This document shows positions 56,594 to 64,000 of a stretch of DNA of 64,000 nucleotides, piece after piece. The notes below the pieces were generated by a model that did not search any database, was not told where the DNA came from, and saw nothing but the letters and a program-made list of their open reading frames with translations. Made by a program: the position numbers and the translations under genes. Source of the stretch: Flaviflexus ciconiae (GTDB lineage Bacteria > Actinomycetota > Actinomycetes > Actinomycetales > Actinomycetaceae); NCBI RefSeq assembly GCF_003971195.1, contig NZ_CP034593.1:1364001-1428000 (forward strand). The letters are read 5' to 3'. The stretch's first letter is position 1. The number at the start of each line of letters is the position of its first letter.

Positions 56594-56755
56594 TTAGTCA
56601 ATCGCACCAGTCTGGTAGGCCTTGACCAGGCGACGGGGAATGCGAACCTCGCGCCCCTGAACCTTGACCGTGACGAGATCCGTCATCTGGGCCTTCCACT
56701 GGGACCGACGATTGCGCGTGTTGCTACGCGACATCTTGTGCTTGGGAACTGCCAT
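56594..56755 (-). CDS. rpmF: 50S ribosomal protein L32
   Basis: 53 residues starting [20 protein letters not shown] and ending [12 protein letters not shown]. This is the actinobacterial L32 type without the zinc cysteines. AAGGAG lies 8 nt before the ATG. It follows rpsN by 45 bases and shares a transcript with it. Confidence 0.95.
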   Translation of the reverse strand: MAVPKHKMSRSNTRNRRSQWKAQMTDLVTVKVQGREVRIPRRLVKAYQTGAID

Positions 56756-56800
56756 TGCGCCGCTCCTTTCTGTCTTAGGCGGCCGAAGCCGCGAATATTC

Positions 56801-57106
56801 TTACCAGGAGGACTTGGTGACGCCCGGGAGCTCACCACGAAGCGCCATGTGACGCATACGAACGCGGGACAGACCGAAGTCGCCGAGGTAACCGCGGGGA
56901 CGACCATCAATGGCGTCGCGGTTACGCAGACGAACCGGGGACGCGTTGCGCGGAAGACGGTGCAGTGCGGCCATAGCCTCATCACGCTCTTCCTGCGTCA
57001 GGTTCTCGTCCACCGAAGCCTTCTTCAACTGTGCGCGACGCTCTGCGTAGCGCTCGACCATCTCGCGGCGCTGCTTGTCACGCGCAATCTTGGACTTCTT
57101 CGCCAT
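56801..57106 (-). CDS. rpsN: 30S ribosomal protein S14, zinc-free type
   Basis: 101 residues, the long S14 form ([20 protein letters not shown]) without the CxxC zinc pairs of the short form. [23 protein letters not shown] is the conserved C-terminal S14 signature. In other actinobacteria zinc-free copies of ribosomal proteins are often held in Zur-controlled operons. I saw no convincing Zur site in the 240 bases upstream, and whether a zinc-type S14 exists elsewhere in this genome is unknown. Confidence 0.96.
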   Translation of the reverse strand: MAKKSKIARDKQRREMVERYAERRAQLKKASVDENLTQEERDEAMAALHRLPRNASPVRLRNRDAIDGRPRGYLGDFGLSRVRMRHMALRGELPGVTKSSW

Positions 57107-57347
57107 GCTTACCTCTCTATATACCGAAACGATGTTCCGGCTATAACATCTTGTATCTTGCTGGACCTACCGGGAGTTTCCTCGCGCGATGGGGATCACC
57201 CGGAGGGACAGCGGTCCGACAAACCATCCTAACTCAGGATTGAGCCAGAACCATAGTTACATCAACCACTAATCTCCGCGCAGTCGGTCACACTTAAAAA
57301 GACCGGCGGGTCAGGGCCGATGAATGAACACCCCCTAGGATAGCGGT

Positions 57348-57965
57348 ATGCCGCAGACGATTCGAGACAGCGTGAGAACTGAGCTTGTGATTTCGCGCTC
57401 CCGCTTTATCACCGAACTCGTCCCCGCCGCCGATCCGGACGGGGCCAGAAACCTTGTTGCCGAGCTCCGAACGGAGTTCCCAGACGCTCGCCACCACTGT
57501 TCCGCATGGATCGTCCAGGTACCCGGCGAGCAGGATCGGGAGCACTCGTCCGATGATGGGGAGCCGTCGGGAACCGCGGGCCGGCCCATGCTCGACGTGT
57601 TGCGCGGACGGGAACTCACCAATGTTTCTGCTGTTGTTGTCCGCTATTTCGGCGGGATTCTCCTTGGAACCGGCGGGCTCGTGCGCGCCTATTCCGATTC
57701 CGTGGCCCAGGCAGTCAATGAGGCAACCCTGTGGACGGTCACCGAGGTGCCGCAGTGGGAGATCACCGTTCCTGTGGCCACAGCCGGCAGACTCGAAGGG
57801 ATCCTACGGTCGGAAGGCTGGGAAGTGGAGTCGCAGTGGGGTTCCGAGGTGACGATGCTGATAACAACGGACAGAGTTGATCGCCTTACCACCATTGCTT
57901 CCATTGAGCTGGGCACAGATGTCGTACCCGAACATCGCGGAACGGTTCAGCAATTCTCTCGATGA
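57348..57965 (+). CDS. YigZ/IMPACT family protein
   Basis: 205 residues. The N-terminal IMPACT domain carries the family signature SSDDGEPSGTAGRPML and VVVRYFGGILLGTGGLVRAY. A C-terminal DUF1949-like domain follows (ITVPVATAGRLEGILRSEGW). The fold resembles elongation factor domains and the family is linked to translation stress in eukaryotes; the bacterial role is not settled. Confidence 0.92.
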   Translation: MPQTIRDSVRTELVISRSRFITELVPAADPDGARNLVAELRTEFPDARHHCSAWIVQVPGEQDREHSSDDGEPSGTAGRPMLDVLRGRELTNVSAVVVRYFGGILLGTGGLVRAYSDSVAQAVNEATLWTVTEVPQWEITVPVATAGRLEGILRSEGWEVESQWGSEVTMLITTDRVDRLTTIASIELGTDVVPEHRGTVQQFSR

Positions 57966-58054
57966 GTGAACGGGCTTGCTCGGTGGCGAAGGTCATGAAA
58001 CTATAGCCATAAGCACTGAGCTTGAAGTTTTAACTATCTTCTAAGGAGGCGGCC

Positions 58055-58102
58055 ATGAGCACCACTCGTCCGTTCCTCCTGTGCTGTCTGTTCTGTCGCT
58101 AG
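58055..58102 (+). CDS. Cysteine-rich leader peptide of cysK
   Basis: 15 codons, MSTTRPFLLCCLFCR, with three Cys codons in a span of five (TGC TGT ... TGT). AAGGAGG precedes the ATG at close to ideal spacing, so it is surely translated. Its stop codon overlaps the left arm of a terminator hairpin. Short Cys-codon leader peptides in front of sulfur genes are known from mycobacteria. Here the ribosome would act as the cysteine sensor for cysK-cysE. Confidence 0.9.
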   Translation: MSTTRPFLLCCLFCR

Positions 58103-58150
58103 AGTGTCGAGCCCCAGGGTGCGTTGACGCATGCTCGGCACTCTCCCTTT
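58102..58150 (+). promoter_or_regulatory. Transcription attenuator of cysK-cysE
   Basis: GAGTGTCGAGC (58102-58112) pairs with GCTCGGCACTC (58133-58143) through 11 pairs including one G-U. The loop has an inner TGCGT/ACGCA stem, and TCCCTTTT follows. A ribosome stalled at the Cys codons 6-20 bases before the left arm would cover it and block the hairpin. One finishing the peptide quickly would leave it free to form. Confidence 0.82.
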
Positions 58151-58202
58151 TACTACTTACAGACCGGTACAACCCCCTCAAAAATTCATCGAAGGAAGAT
58201 TT

Positions 58203-59138
58203 ATGTCTCGAATTGCAGCCGACGCCACCCAGCTTGCCGGCAACACCCCGCTCGTCCGCATCAACAACCTGTTCCCCGACTCGAAGGCCACCGTCCTCGC
58301 GAAGCTCGAGTTCTACAACCCTGCCAACTCTGTGAAGGACCGCATTGGCGTTGCCATCGTGGATGCTGCTGAGAAGTCCGGTCAGCTCACCGAGGGCGGC
58401 ACGATCGTAGAAGCCACCTCCGGCAACACCGGTATCGCCCTCGCCTTCGTTGGTGCAGCACGCGGATACAACGTTGTTCTCACCATGCCGTCCTCGATGT
58501 CGAAGGAACGCCGCGCACTCCTGCGCGCCTACGGTGCCGAGCTGATCCTCACAGAGCCTGCTGATGGCATGAAGGGCGCAGTCGCGAAGGCCGAAGAAGT
58601 TGCAGCCGAGCGTCCGGGTGCTGTGCTTGCCTCGCAGTTCGCGAACAAAGCGAACCCCGCTATTCACGAGGCCACGACGGGCCCTGAGATCTGGAACGAC
58701 ACCGACGGCGAAGTTGCAGCCCTCGTTTCCGGCATTGGCACCGGCGGAACCATCACCGGTGCGGGCCGCTACCTGCGTTCGAAGAACCCCGACATCAAGA
58801 TCTTTGCCGTTGAGCCGGCCGAGTCTCCGCTCCTGTCCGAAGGTAAGGCTGGCCCCCACAAGATCCAGGGCCTCGGCGCCAACTTCATTCCCGGAATTCT
58901 TGACACCGAGATCTACGACGAGGTCATCACCGTTCCTTCTGCGGACTCCTTCGACTGGGCCCGTGCAGCGGCCACGAAAGAAGGCCTCCTCGTTGGTATC
59001 TCCTCGGGTGCTGCCCTGAAGGCCGCTGGCGAGGTTGCTAGCCGCGAAGAGTTCGCCGGTAAGACGATCGTTGTCATCATCCCGTCGTTCGGTGAACGCT
59101 ACCTGTCCACCCCGCTGTTCGAGGGCCTGGTCGATTAA
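58203..59138 (+). CDS. cysK: Cysteine synthase A (O-acetylserine sulfhydrylase)
   Basis: PLP enzyme that makes cysteine from O-acetylserine and sulfide. 311 residues from the ATG at 58203, with GAAGGAAG just upstream; the frame is open further back, through the attenuator. PLP lysine K45 in [11 protein letters not shown], substrate loop TSGNTGIAL, phosphate loop [10 protein letters not shown], and the C-terminal SSGAALKAA serine pocket. Two bases separate it from cysE, so the two final steps of cysteine synthesis are made together under the leader-peptide attenuator. Confidence 0.96.
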   Translation: MSRIAADATQLAGNTPLVRINNLFPDSKATVLAKLEFYNPANSVKDRIGVAIVDAAEKSGQLTEGGTIVEATSGNTGIALAFVGAARGYNVVLTMPSSMSKERRALLRAYGAELILTEPADGMKGAVAKAEEVAAERPGAVLASQFANKANPAIHEATTGPEIWNDTDGEVAALVSGIGTGGTITGAGRYLRSKNPDIKIFAVEPAESPLLSEGKAGPHKIQGLGANFIPGILDTEIYDEVITVPSADSFDWARAAATKEGLLVGISSGAALKAAGEVASREEFAGKTIVVIIPSFGERYLSTPLFEGLVD

Positions 59139-59140
59139 TC

Positions 59141-59722
59141 ATGGTTCTGTCACTCGGCGCTTCCCTGAAGACGCTCCTCAAGGAAGACCTTGAGGCTGCT
59201 CGTCGGCGGGATCCCGCGGCGCGTACCCCGCTGGAAGTCGCTTTGGCATATCCCGGCGTGCACGCCCTGTGGGCACACCGGGTGGCACATGCAATGTGGA
59301 ACAAGTCAGATCGGCTGAAGCTCCCGGCACGCCTGCTGTCGCAGGCAGCCAGGTCAATCACTGGGATCGAGATCCATCCGGGCGCTCAGCTCGGGCGGCG
59401 CATGTTTATCGACCACGGCATGGGAGTCGTCATTGGCGAAACCGCCGAGGTCGGTGAGGACGTCATGATGTATCACGGCACGACCCTGGGAGGTGTTTCC
59501 CTCGACAAGGGAAAGCGCCACCCTACGGTCGGTGACCGGGTCACGATCGGTGCTGGAGCCAAGGTGCTTGGCCCCATTACGCTCGGTAACGACTCCCAGA
59601 TCGGCGCTAACGCCGTTGTCGTTAAGGACGTTCCCGACGGAGTGACCGCTGTCGGCGTTCCCGCGAAGAACCGCGAGATCCCCGTCATGGAACCCCAAAT
59701 CGACCCGGCCATCTGGATCTGA
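59141..59722 (+). CDS. cysE: Serine O-acetyltransferase
   Basis: 193 residues of the short CysE/EpsC type. It acetylates serine with acetyl-CoA to give O-acetylserine for CysK. A helical N-terminal part precedes a left-handed beta-helix of hexapeptide repeats ([49 protein letters not shown]) holding the catalytic His in DHGMG. The C-terminus ends in IDPAIWI, the Ile tail that inserts into CysK to form the cysteine synthase complex. Confidence 0.95.
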   Translation: MVLSLGASLKTLLKEDLEAARRRDPAARTPLEVALAYPGVHALWAHRVAHAMWNKSDRLKLPARLLSQAARSITGIEIHPGAQLGRRMFIDHGMGVVIGETAEVGEDVMMYHGTTLGGVSLDKGKRHPTVGDRVTIGAGAKVLGPITLGNDSQIGANAVVVKDVPDGVTAVGVPAKNREIPVMEPQIDPAIWI

Positions 59723-59767
59723 TAAACCACTATCGGATCGACCACTAGAACTGGCGATTAACTGTGA

Positions 59768-59793
59768 GAATGGCGGCCTTCGGGCCGCCATTC
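59768..59793 (+). terminator. Terminator of cysK-cysE
   Basis: GAATGGCGGCC, a TTCG tetraloop and GGCCGCCATTC: perfect 11-bp stem 45 bases past the cysE stop. Confidence 0.9.
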
Positions 59794-59840
59794 CCCATCC
59801 AACCCCTTGTTTGACGAAAACAGGTCTTAAAGTGGGTGGC

Positions 59841-60443
59841 ATGACCGTTCCCGACTCTTCCGCAGCGAATCCCGAGTATCTCGCGAGCGTCAAGCAGGCC
59901 CGCCAGAGGGCCCTTCTCTTTGCTGTCACTGCACTTGTCGTCCTCATTATCGGGGCCATCCTCGTTGCGGACGTCACGAGAGTTGCGAGCATCATCGGAC
60001 TCTCCGTCCTTGGCTGGGCTATCGTCCAGCTCATTGGGATCGGCTACCTGCGCATGAGACCAAAAAACCCTGCGGTAGGCGTTGCCATCGTCGGAGGCAT
60101 CGCAACTGCCCTTACCGTTCTTCTCATTACCTTCTTTTCAAGCGGCTTTGACGAGGCTCTTCTCGTGGCTGGCACATGGCTTGCCGGTGGCGCGCTCTCG
60201 GAGGCCGTTCGTGGCAGCAGGTGGCAACGTGCTCTTGGTGAGAAAGGGATCTCCGGCGATGTCGTGCGCACCCTCGCCATTCACACCGGCTACGACGGAA
60301 CCCCCATGGCAAGCTTCCTTACCGGCGGCATCCTCGTCGGCATCTGGGCCTGGCTCCTCGACGTCCTCCCCTGGGTTACTCCCTTTGCGGCACTCGTCCA
60401 TTGCGCCGTAGCTCTCGGACTCTCCGCCAAAGCGAAGGCCTGA
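59841..60443 (+). CDS. Membrane protein of unknown function
   Basis: About 200 residues from the ATG at 59841 (MTVPDSSAANPEYLASVKQA), with GGGTGG close upstream. Four to five hydrophobic segments are seen (about 24-42, 46-66, 76-96, 100-118 and the C-terminal 165-195). A loop between the last two holds basic residues and GISGDVVRTLAIHTGYDGTP. No family recognised. It has its own terminator and no operon partner. Confidence 0.75.
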   Translation: MTVPDSSAANPEYLASVKQARQRALLFAVTALVVLIIGAILVADVTRVASIIGLSVLGWAIVQLIGIGYLRMRPKNPAVGVAIVGGIATALTVLLITFFSSGFDEALLVAGTWLAGGALSEAVRGSRWQRALGEKGISGDVVRTLAIHTGYDGTPMASFLTGGILVGIWAWLLDVLPWVTPFAALVHCAVALGLSAKAKA

Positions 60444-60512
60444 GAACAACGTAGTCATTCACCCACCTCATCCTCACCAGCACTAACGCTGGCTTACCCG
60501 TCCAACCCCGAC

Positions 60513-60549
60513 CCATCCGTCGTTCCTCAGAACGGCGGATGGTCTCTTT
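60513..60549 (+). terminator. Terminator of the membrane protein gene
   Basis: CCATCCGTCGTT and AACGGCGGATGG arms (12 pairs with one G-T) around a 6-base loop, then TCTCTTT. Confidence 0.85.
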
Positions 60550-60617
60550 ATTGCAGCAGATCACACCCGATACTGAACAGGCTTTCCAACGGGTTGCGCT
60601 CGAGCTTTCCAGCTCGA

Positions 60618-60644
60618 CATGATCAATATGATCAACATGGTCAA
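60618..60644. repeat. Three 9-base tandem repeats
   Basis: CATGATCAA, TATGATCAA and CATGGTCAA head to tail, about 155 bases upstream of the M13 peptidase. TGATCA is palindromic in the first two, so it may be an operator. Confidence 0.5.
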
Positions 60645-60799
60645 GTGTGTTGGCCGGACCCTTCCTTGCATCCATCGCCGAGGATTCCTACCTAACTCTC
60701 ATGTCAACTTCCATGGCGCCTGGAGCTTCGCTGACCTGGCTGGTTTCGCCCTCCGCAATGAACGAGAGCCCTGCCACGGACTGCCCTTAGACTGGTGGA

Positions 60800-62782
60800 A
60801 TGACAGATCCTATTCTCAGCGATGTGCTGAAGAACGCTAAGCAATCCGTCCGTGTTCAAGATGACCTGTTCCGCAGGGTTAATGGCACCTGGCTCGACAC
60901 TCACGAGATCCCGGCCGACCGTCCCCGGGACGGTGCTTTCTACGACCTTAACGAGCGGTCGCAGGAGCAGGTTAAGGCAATCATTGATGAACTTGCCGAA
61001 GGTGACCCTGCAGGTGATGCTCAAAAGATCGGCGACTACTACTCGTCCTTCATGGATGTCGACACCCTGAACGCCGCAGGCGTTGAGCCGCTCCGTGAGG
61101 ATCTTGAGCAGATCTCTCTCGCACAGACAAAGGAAGCTCTCGCGAGCGCCGTGGGCACTCTTGTTCGCACGGGCGTGAACACCCCGTTTGATTTCGACAT
61201 TGACGCCGATCTCAACGACCCGGACTCCTACGTCATCTTTATCAGCCAGTCGGGCCTGTCCCTTCCGGATGAGGCATACTACCGGTCCGAACAGCATGCG
61301 GAGACCCTCAAGGCTTTCGAGAAGTTCGTTCCCGAATACCTTGCCCTCACGAATGTTCTTGCGAATGCCGAAGAGGCTGGCCAGCATATCGTCGAGTTCG
61401 AGACCGCTCTCGCTTCTCACCACGCCGATGTCGTGACGACCCGCGACGCCGACAAGATCAACAACCCGATGTCGTGGACCGACTTCATGGCTTCCGCACC
61501 GGGTTTTGACTGGGAGGCAGCCCGTGAAGCTATTGGCATCCCCTCCGATCTGGCCGACCGACTTATTGTGCTGACCCCGGATGCTCTCACGGGAGCCGCA
61601 AAGCTGTGGGAAGAGACCGATCTTGATGTCCTCAAGGAGTACCTGACCTTCCAGGTCGCTGTCTCCCGCGGCGCCTACCTGACTGAAGACATCGCCCAGA
61701 AGCGTTTTAATTTCTTCGGCACCACTCTTATGGGAACCACGGAGCAGAAGGACCGCTGGAAGCGAGGCGTTGCCCTTGTCAGTGGTGTTCTTGGAGAGGC
61801 TCTCGGCAAGATTTACGTGGAGCGTCACTTCCCGCCGTCCCACAAGGAAAAGATGGAGCAGCTCGTAGCGGACCTACTTGAGGCCTACAGCAACTCGATC
61901 AAGAATCTTGACTGGATGGGTGAGGAGACCAAGAAGAAGGCCCTTAGGAAGCTCTCGACCTTCGTTCCGAAGATCGGCTACCCGGAAAAGTGGCGGGACT
62001 ACTCCGCTCTGACGATCACCGATGACCTGGTGGGCAACGTTCGCGCCTCGGCCGGTTTCGAAACTGATCGCGCTATTGCAAAGCTCGGGACACCCATGGA
62101 CCGTGAAGAATGGTTCATGCCTCCCCAGATGGTGAACGCCTACTACAACCCGACGTGGAACGAGATTGTCTTCCCCGCGGCTATTCTTCAGGATCCGTTC
62201 TTCAACCCGGATGCTGATGACGCCTGGAACTACGGTGGCATTGGTGCTGTGATCGGCCACGAAATCGGCCACGGCTTCGATGATCAAGGTTCGAAGTATG
62301 ACGAGTCGGGCCGTCTCAACAACTGGTGGACCGATGAGGACCGTCGCGAGTTTGAGAAGCGCGCCAACGCTCTTATCGCACAGTACGACGCCTACACCCC
62401 GATGGCCCTCGAAGGCACCGAGCATCACGTCAACGGCGCCCTCACCATCGGTGAAAACATTGGCGACCTCGGCGGCCTCACGATCGGCCTGAAGGCGTAC
62501 GACATTGCACTGCGTCGCCAAGGCTACGACGGCATCGATGATGCTCCCGTCATTGACGGAGTGACCGGTGCCCAGCGCGTCTTCTACTCGTACGCGAGGA
62601 TTTGGCGGGAGAAGTCCAGGGACGAGACCGCGATCGTCATGCTCAGCATCGACCCGCACTCCCCCTCCGAGTTCCGTTGCAACGGTGTCGCCAAGAACCT
62701 CACGGCGTTCCACGAGGCCTTCGACGTCAAGGAAGGCGACGAGCTTTACCTCCCCGAGAATGAGCGCGTAGCCATCTGGTAA
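60800..62782 (+). CDS. pepO: M13 family zinc metallopeptidase (PepO/neprilysin type)
   Basis: 660-residue oligopeptidase. Zinc motif HEIGHGFD at about 487-491, third ligand Glu in GENIGDLGG near 552, and the substrate motif NAYYNP. The C-terminus (RVAIW) has the Trp ending typical of neprilysins, whose last residue is Trp. No signal peptide or N-terminal membrane helix is seen, so it is probably cytoplasmic, as in lactobacterial PepO. It degrades short peptides. Confidence 0.95.
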   Translation: MTDPILSDVLKNAKQSVRVQDDLFRRVNGTWLDTHEIPADRPRDGAFYDLNERSQEQVKAIIDELAEGDPAGDAQKIGDYYSSFMDVDTLNAAGVEPLREDLEQISLAQTKEALASAVGTLVRTGVNTPFDFDIDADLNDPDSYVIFISQSGLSLPDEAYYRSEQHAETLKAFEKFVPEYLALTNVLANAEEAGQHIVEFETALASHHADVVTTRDADKINNPMSWTDFMASAPGFDWEAAREAIGIPSDLADRLIVLTPDALTGAAKLWEETDLDVLKEYLTFQVAVSRGAYLTEDIAQKRFNFFGTTLMGTTEQKDRWKRGVALVSGVLGEALGKIYVERHFPPSHKEKMEQLVADLLEAYSNSIKNLDWMGEETKKKALRKLSTFVPKIGYPEKWRDYSALTITDDLVGNVRASAGFETDRAIAKLGTPMDREEWFMPPQMVNAYYNPTWNEIVFPAAILQDPFFNPDADDAWNYGGIGAVIGHEIGHGFDDQGSKYDESGRLNNWWTDEDRREFEKRANALIAQYDAYTPMALEGTEHHVNGALTIGENIGDLGGLTIGLKAYDIALRRQGYDGIDDAPVIDGVTGAQRVFYSYARIWREKSRDETAIVMLSIDPHSPSEFRCNGVAKNLTAFHEAFDVKEGDELYLPENERVAIW

Positions 62783-62858
62783 TGAAAGCTATTGTCCGAT
62801 ACCAATACTGGCACTGCTGGCGTAAGGCCAGAACATAGCTGCCGGGAGATAACGTCAA

Positions 62859-62899
62859 GGGAGGGGCCGATTCAGTTTCATTCTGAATCGGCCCCTCCC
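62859..62899. terminator. 17-bp hairpin between converging genes
   Basis: GGGAGGGGCCGATTCAG and its exact complement around a 7-base loop. It serves the M13 peptidase (plus) and the lipoprotein (minus). Confidence 0.9.
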
Positions 62900-62932
62900 C
62901 TATGCATCGGTTAAAGGTTATGACAGGACTGT

Positions 62933-63595
62933 TTAATCGGCACTTGCCACGCTTGAGAGCATCTCTTCGACATCGGCCTGGAGCTCACCGAACTCTTCGG
63001 CCGATGCTGAGAAAGCAACTTCCTGTAGCCCGTCATCACTGAAGATCGGGTAGACAAGCTGGGTGATCTCCAGTCCGTCCATGACTCTCGTGACCTCAAG
63101 CCCCTCAACCTCGTTGCCGTCCACGCTCAGCGTCGTGGCAGGTCCGATGACAACATCATCCGGGTTCTCGACGCCAGTTCGGAAGGAGTTGCTAGCGGGC
63201 TCCTCCCATTCCTCAAACGCGGTCGGGACGCCGGGAGCAGCATCAACCCAGGTTCCCACAATATTCGGAACGAAAGCCGAGTTGTTGACACCGGAGACGA
63301 GCAGAACCGTGAGGTTGACGTTCTCGTCAAGTGGCGCAGGGTATGCCTGCCATCCATCCACCAGGGTCAAGGAATAGCGGTCGTCCTTCGACGTCACCAC
63401 GTCACCCTCGACGGTCATGCGACCCTCGGTCCCCTCCTCGCCGCCGTCAGCTGTGCCTTCGGGGGTTAGTTCCTCGTAGGTTGGGGTGGCAGATGTTTCC
63501 TCGGACGACGATGTCTCGTCAGTCACGGTGTCATCGGAGCAGGCCGAAAGCGCTGCGAGTGCGACGATGCTCGCCGCGGCAAATCTTCTGATCAT
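62933..63595 (-). CDS. Lipoprotein of unknown function
   Basis: 220 residues. Signal peptide with lipobox ALSAC and lipid cysteine C19, an acidic Ser/Thr/Glu linker to about residue 60, then a globular domain of about 150 residues (YSLTLVDGWQAYP start, LQADVEEMLSSV end). It resembles LpqN/PsbP-like actinobacterial lipoproteins in layout, but I cannot confirm a family. Its start overlaps the stop of the DsbA-like gene by 4 nt, so they are one operon. Confidence 0.82.
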   Translation of the reverse strand: MIRRFAAASIVALAALSACSDDTVTDETSSSEETSATPTYEELTPEGTADGGEEGTEGRMTVEGDVVTSKDDRYSLTLVDGWQAYPAPLDENVNLTVLLVSGVNNSAFVPNIVGTWVDAAPGVPTAFEEWEEPASNSFRTGVENPDDVVIGPATTLSVDGNEVEGLEVTRVMDGLEITQLVYPIFSDDGLQEVAFSASAEEFGELQADVEEMLSSVASAD

Positions 63596-64000
63596 TCGAA
63601 CGACGGCCCCTTGTCGCGGGAACGCTTGAGCTCGTAGAAGCCGGGAACGGAGGCAACGAGAACAGCACCGTCGAACAGGCGCAGAGCGTCCTCTCCTCGG
63701 GGCGCCGGGGTAACAACCGGGCCGAAGAAGGCGGAGCCGTTCACGGAGATCGTCGGGACACCCACGTCGGTTCCAACCAGGTCGGTGGCGCCTTTGAGCT
63801 GTGCCTTCATGGCCTCATCAAATTCACCGGACTCGGCGCGCTCGACGAGGGCAACGTCGAGCCCTGCGGCTTCAAGGGCCTCAACGATTGCGTCACGCTC
63901 GTTCGTGCGGCCACCCGGGTGGTAGCGGTTGCCGACCTCGGTGTAGAAGTTACCGAGGGCCTCCTGGCCGTAAACCTCACCAACACCAACGGAGACCTGT
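63592..64000 (-). CDS. DsbA-family protein (mycothiol-dependent nitroreductase-like), 5' end outside
   Basis: C-terminal part of a DsbA-like thioredoxin-fold protein; about 135 residues are visible. The segment YTEVGNRYHPGGRTNERDAI, the cis-Pro motif GTDVGVPTISVNGSAFFGPV and the ending LYELKRSRDKGP-like (YELKRSRDKGPSFE) match the Rv2466c group. In mycobacteria this group uses mycothiol to reduce nitro compounds. The active-site CxxC region lies beyond the window, so the catalytic residues cannot be checked. Confidence 0.8.
   Translation of the reverse strand, partial: QVSVGVGEVYGQEALGNFYTEVGNRYHPGGRTNERDAIVEALEAAGLDVALVERAESGEFDEAMKAQLKGATDLVGTDVGVPTISVNGSAFFGPVVTPAPRGEDALRLFDGAVLVASVPGFYELKRSRDKGPSFE

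Larger units (their letters stand above)
60444..60799. other. Gap before the M13 peptidase
   Basis: Holds a terminator hairpin and a 9-base triple repeat. No gene is present. Confidence 0.6.

Noticed and set aside
57107..57347. Zur operator before rpsN-rpmF
   Set aside because: No palindrome close to the actinobacterial Zur consensus was found, although zinc-free ribosomal proteins made it worth looking for.
58131..58202. Upstream extension of cysK
   Set aside because: It would start inside the attenuator hairpin and adds residues not found in CysK; the ATG at 58203 has a clear ribosome site.
60704..61843. 379-codon open frame opposite the M13 peptidase
   Set aside because: Antisense shadow with no motif; it crosses the peptidase start region.

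Overview
The window is chromosomal DNA of a high-GC Gram-positive bacterium (Actinomycetota), probably in or near the Actinomycetaceae. Pointers to this are: the tig-clpP1-clpP2-clpX order with two ClpP proteases, a DUF4233 gene directly behind folC, an ileS T-box leader of the actinobacterial type, a cysteine-codon leader peptide in front of cysK, a DtxR/IdeR-type iron box, a fragment of a DsbA-like protein resembling mycothiol-dependent nitroreductases, and frequent GTG/TTG or leaderless starts. The species cannot be named from the sequence alone. Almost all of the window is ordinary core genome, with a few accessory patches and several broken genes.

Layout. 1-6.5 kb: rbsK (cut by the window edge) and ftsY on the minus strand; a tdh-kbl threonine-degradation operon and an orphan ribbon-helix-helix antitoxin on the plus strand; then a small P-loop kinase and a small membrane protein. 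6.5-12.7 kb: smc and the dhaK-dhaL-dhaM dihydroxyacetone kinase operon. 13-19 kb: ndk, DUF4233, folC and ileS, with a T-box riboswitch before ileS. 19.2-20.05 kb: a pair of SMR-family transporters behind a guanidine-III riboswitch. 20-27.9 kb: a GNAT acetyltransferase, a CDF metal exporter, a GT4 glycosyltransferase, a two-component flavin hydroxylase (hpaB/hpaC), an SDR oxidoreductase and proC. 28-30.3 kb: a lower-GC accessory patch with a secreted matrixin-type protease, a companion exported protein and a second, diverged copy of the proC 3' end. 30.3-35.5 kb: a siderophore/iron uptake operon under an iron box, with a frameshifted siderophore-interacting protein at its end. 35.8-41.3 kb: a shortened CofE-like gene, valS and a long-chain acyl-CoA synthetase. 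41.5-44.8 kb: an ABC ATPase and a broken FtsX-type permease. 45-49.8 kb: chorismate mutase, clpX, clpP2, clpP1 and tig. 50-53.3 kb: a cation/proton antiporter, tRNA-Pro, tRNA-Gly, a frameshifted MerR/DUF433 antitoxin and a MarR regulator. 53.4-57.9 kb: redox enzymes, a pirin, rpmF-rpsN and a YigZ protein. 58-59.7 kb: cysK-cysE with its attenuator. 59.8-64 kb: a membrane protein, an M13 peptidase, a lipoprotein and a partial DsbA-like protein.

Regulation is unusually readable here. Three RNA controls (Ile T-box, guanidine-III, Cys-codon attenuator) and one metal operator can be read directly, and many transcription units end in clear hairpins. Four genes carry visible lesions or incomplete folds: siderophore-interacting protein, ABC permease, MerR/DUF433 antitoxin and CofE-like. 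A recurring oddity is a set of degenerate short tandem repeats (9 to 25 nt units) in many intergenic gaps. Two of these arrays run across a stop codon, so that C-terminal codons are repeated in the 3' flank.
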